Part shown: positions 62,449-64,000 of the stretch, one piece after another
Position numbering within the stretch: the stretch's first letter is position 1
Layout of the letters: every line of letters begins with the position of its first letter
NCBI RefSeq assembly: GCF_003687725.1
Contig: NZ_RDOJ01000002.1
Location: 187,249 to 251,248, forward strand
Length of the DNA stretch: 64,000 nucleotides
Direction: 5' to 3'
From: Faecalibacter macacae
GTDB lineage: Bacteria; Bacteroidota; Bacteroidia; Flavobacteriales; Weeksellaceae
Position numbers and translations under genes: made by a program
Notes under the pieces: model-generated
What the model saw: only the letters and a program-made list of their open reading frames with translations
Database searches by the model: none
Told to the model about the DNA's origin: nothing

Positions 62449-63612
62449 TTAATTTACATCTTTTGCGTATTTATCAACCATCATACTCAAAGCTCCGTCC
62501 GAAGTAATATTACACGCTGTTCCGAAACTATCTTGTAATGCAAAAATTGTCAAAATTAACGCTACTCCTGCTTCATCAAATCCTAAAATATTAGAGATTA
62601 ATCCTAATGAAGCAACTACAGTTCCTCCTGGAACACCTGGCGCACCAACAGCGAAAACTCCTAATAATAAAACAAACATAACCATTGTTCCTAAATCTGG
62701 AATTGAACCATAAAGCACTTGTGAAACCGTCATTACAAAGAAAACTTCCGTTAAGACCGATCCACATAAGTGCGTATTCGAGAAAAATGGAATCGTGAAA
62801 TTCGCAATCTTTGGATTAATCACTTTACTACCATCTACGGCCTTTACCGCAACACCCAAAGTTGCTGCAGAAGACATCGTCCCAACTGCTGTTAAATATA
62901 CGGGAGGATAGTGTTTTAATAATTTAAAAGGATTTGTTTTATGATATGCTCCAGCGATTGAATACAATAATGTCATCCAAATTAGATGACCAACTATTAC
63001 AATCAATATAACTTTTAAGAATACGGGTAATTGTTTTTCTATAGAACCTTCATAGCTTAAAATTGCGAAGTTTGCTGCAATAAAAAAAGGTAAAATAGGA
63101 ATCAAAACTTTATTCACCATCAAAATTACAATATCCTTAAACTGATCGAAAATAATTTCTAATTGTTTTGCTTTCGTAATTAAAATTCCCATTCCGATCA
63201 TTAATGATAAAATTAAAGCAGTCATTACCGAAAAAATCGGTGGAATATCTAACTGAAATAAGATTTTCGGAATCTCTTTTAACGCATCAACCGATGTTGG
63301 AATCGATAAATTTTGTATTATTTGATAACCAGCAAACATTGAAAATAACCCTGCTCCAACTGAAGATAAATAAGCGATTCCTAATGAGAATCCTACAATT
63401 TTACCTGACCCTTCATTCAATTTCGTAATTGAAGAAACAATAAAACCGATCACGATTAACGGAACTAAAAAGAAAATTAATTGTCCTGTGAAATATTTTA
63501 TAGACAACACAATTTGTATTGTACTTTCGTTTAGGTAGTTTCCTAAAACCAACCCAGCAATTACGCCTAATATTAATTTAAATAATGTATTGCTAAATAT
63601 TTTTTGAATCAT
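62449..63612 (-). CDS. dicarboxylate/amino acid:cation symporter (DAACS family)
   Basis: Inner-membrane Na+ or H+ coupled symporter, about 387 aa with eight helices and two re-entrant loops. The substrate-site signatures GTMSSAATLGVAV and GAPGVPGGTVVASLGL match GltP/DctA/SstT relatives, and the conserved NITSDGALSMMVDK closes the C-terminus. Likely substrates are glutamate, aspartate, serine/threonine or C4-dicarboxylates; no residue decides among them. The frame opens at TTG 63621, but the ATG at 63612 (MIQKIFSN) fits better behind the TATATTTG box. Confidence 0.92.
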   Translation of the reverse strand: MIQKIFSNTLFKLILGVIAGLVLGNYLNESTIQIVLSIKYFTGQLIFFLVPLIVIGFIVSSITKLNEGSGKIVGFSLGIAYLSSVGAGLFSMFAGYQIIQNLSIPTSVDALKEIPKILFQLDIPPIFSVMTALILSLMIGMGILITKAKQLEIIFDQFKDIVILMVNKVLIPILPFFIAANFAILSYEGSIEKQLPVFLKVILIVIVGHLIWMTLLYSIAGAYHKTNPFKLLKHYPPVYLTAVGTMSSAATLGVAVKAVDGSKVINPKIANFTIPFFSNTHLCGSVLTEVFFVMTVSQVLYGSIPDLGTMVMFVLLLGVFAVGAPGVPGGTVVASLGLISNILGFDEAGVALILTIFALQDSFGTACNITSDGALSMMVDKYAKDVN

Positions 63613-63629
63613 TTCATGCAAATTTGCAT

Positions 63630-63637
63630 CAAATATA
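63630..63637 (-). promoter_or_regulatory. -7 element TATATTTG for the DAACS symporter
   Basis: CAAATATA on the plus strand reads TATATTTG toward the symporter, about 17 nt from the preferred ATG. Confidence 0.5.
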
Positions 63638-63763
63638 AACTCTATTAATTAAATAGACTTTATGTGTTTTAAGATTTTTTTATGAAATTTTAATTAAATA
63701 CAATCATGAAATGAATTCTGGATGAATTATCTGGTATTTTCATAGTTATCAACAAAAATCAAC

Positions 63764-63828
63764 GTCAATCTGAACTTGTTTCAGCTTCTCATCCTTTTGG
63801 TGCGATGCTATAATAAATTCAGGAAGAC
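63764..63828. repeat. REP-like imperfect palindrome
   Basis: The left arm (GTCAATCTGAACTTGTTTCAG...) and right arm (complement GTCTTCCTGAATTTATTATAG...) match at roughly two-thirds of 30 positions around a short CTTTT loop. The GTC..TCCTGAA..TTC theme is typical of dispersed intergenic palindromes in Flavobacteriia. It lies between the symporter and cinA. Confidence 0.55.
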
Positions 63829-63850
63829 ATAACCGAATTAACAATGATTT

Positions 63851-64000
63851 TTAATAATTCTCTCTAACAAATTGAATTGCCAAATTCAAGGCGTTATTCG
63901 AAACAATTTTTATAAAATCCTCACGATCCAAATACGGATAATAATATCTTTTATTGATTGTTTGCTTACCATCAGTTACCGAAACCCAAACCGTTCCAAC
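63851..64000 (-). CDS. cinA: competence/damage-inducible protein CinA, C-terminal fragment
   Basis: The minus strand from the window edge is open for 49 codons and ends with TAA at 63851-63853. The translation VGTVWVSVTDGKQTINKRY... and the terminal AIQFVRENY match the end of the CinA C-terminal (nicotinamide mononucleotide deamidase) domain, where KPVGTVWIAV is characteristic. The gene continues beyond base 64000. Short length keeps this call moderate. Confidence 0.68.
   Translation of the reverse strand, partial: VGTVWVSVTDGKQTINKRYYYPYLDREDFIKIVSNNALNLAIQFVRENY

Overview
The window is a piece of a bacterial chromosome from the Bacteroidota, most likely class Flavobacteriia and probably close to the Weeksellaceae (Empedobacter/Chryseobacterium type). 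The DNA is visibly AT-rich. Promoters carry the Bacteroidota -7 element TAnnTTTG, in the best cases with a -33 TTG/TTTG 19-21 nt upstream. There is a SusC/SusD pair, a secreted protein with a type IX secretion (T9SS) C-terminal sorting domain, a Bacteroidota-length LspA, a DUF4836 lipoprotein and a DUF2723 membrane protein. The genus is my inference, not something the sequence proves.

Layout. 1-6.0 kb: a cell-wall amidase divergent from lptD-ridA-membrane protein-pdxA. 6.0-8.9 kb: yceD-rpmF, a strong terminator, then accB-accC; the fabH gene often found between rpmF and accB in relatives is absent here. 9-12.4 kb: tig-clpP and clpX, with clpX behind its own promoter. 12.4-16.2 kb: a T9SS cargo protein, a tiny protein with a C-terminal membrane sorting-like segment, and a TlpA-like thioredoxin lipoprotein/secreted protein. 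16.2-25.3 kb (minus strand): DnaQ/GIY-YIG nuclease, HerA-type ATPase, and the mutL-rhomboid-rhomboid-endonuclease-like cluster, then putP. 25.4-33.1 kb: DUF255 thioredoxin-like protein, tag, an EamA transporter, a small secreted unknown, an SDR-GNAT-SGNH operon and a flippase-like membrane protein. 33.2-33.6 kb: four identical tRNA-Val(TAC) genes in a 117-118 bp tandem array. 33.7-38.6 kb: ileS-dksA-like-lspA. 38.8-42.2 kb: an overlapping lipoprotein/ABC ATPase/FtsX-like permease operon. 42.3-44.4 kb: three small outer-membrane beta-barrels, two of them preceded by sigma-54-like -24/-12 elements. 44.6-48.2 kb: a large DUF2723 protein. 48.3-51.2 kb: guaB followed 11 nt after its stop by a complete IS3-family element. 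51.3-56.1 kb: susD-susC. 56.1-64 kb: rnhB, coaD-ddl, PASTA protein-rluD, a DEAD-box helicase, another beta-barrel, a dicarboxylate/amino-acid symporter, a palindromic dispersed-repeat-like element and the 3' end of cinA.

Most of the window is conserved housekeeping: translation and protein quality control (ileS, tig, clpP, clpX, rpmF, rluD), fatty-acid synthesis (accBC), envelope assembly (lptD, lspA, ddl, amidase, PASTA), nucleotide and cofactor synthesis (guaB, coaD, pdxA) and DNA repair (mutL, tag, rnhB). I saw no CRISPR array, prophage, toxin-antitoxin or restriction locus. The parts most worth a second look are the sigma-54-like promoters of the beta-barrel genes, the IS3 insertion between guaB and its apparent terminator, the REP-like palindromes, the T9SS/small-protein pair, and the DUF4836-ABC operon. 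I did not find a clearly new system.
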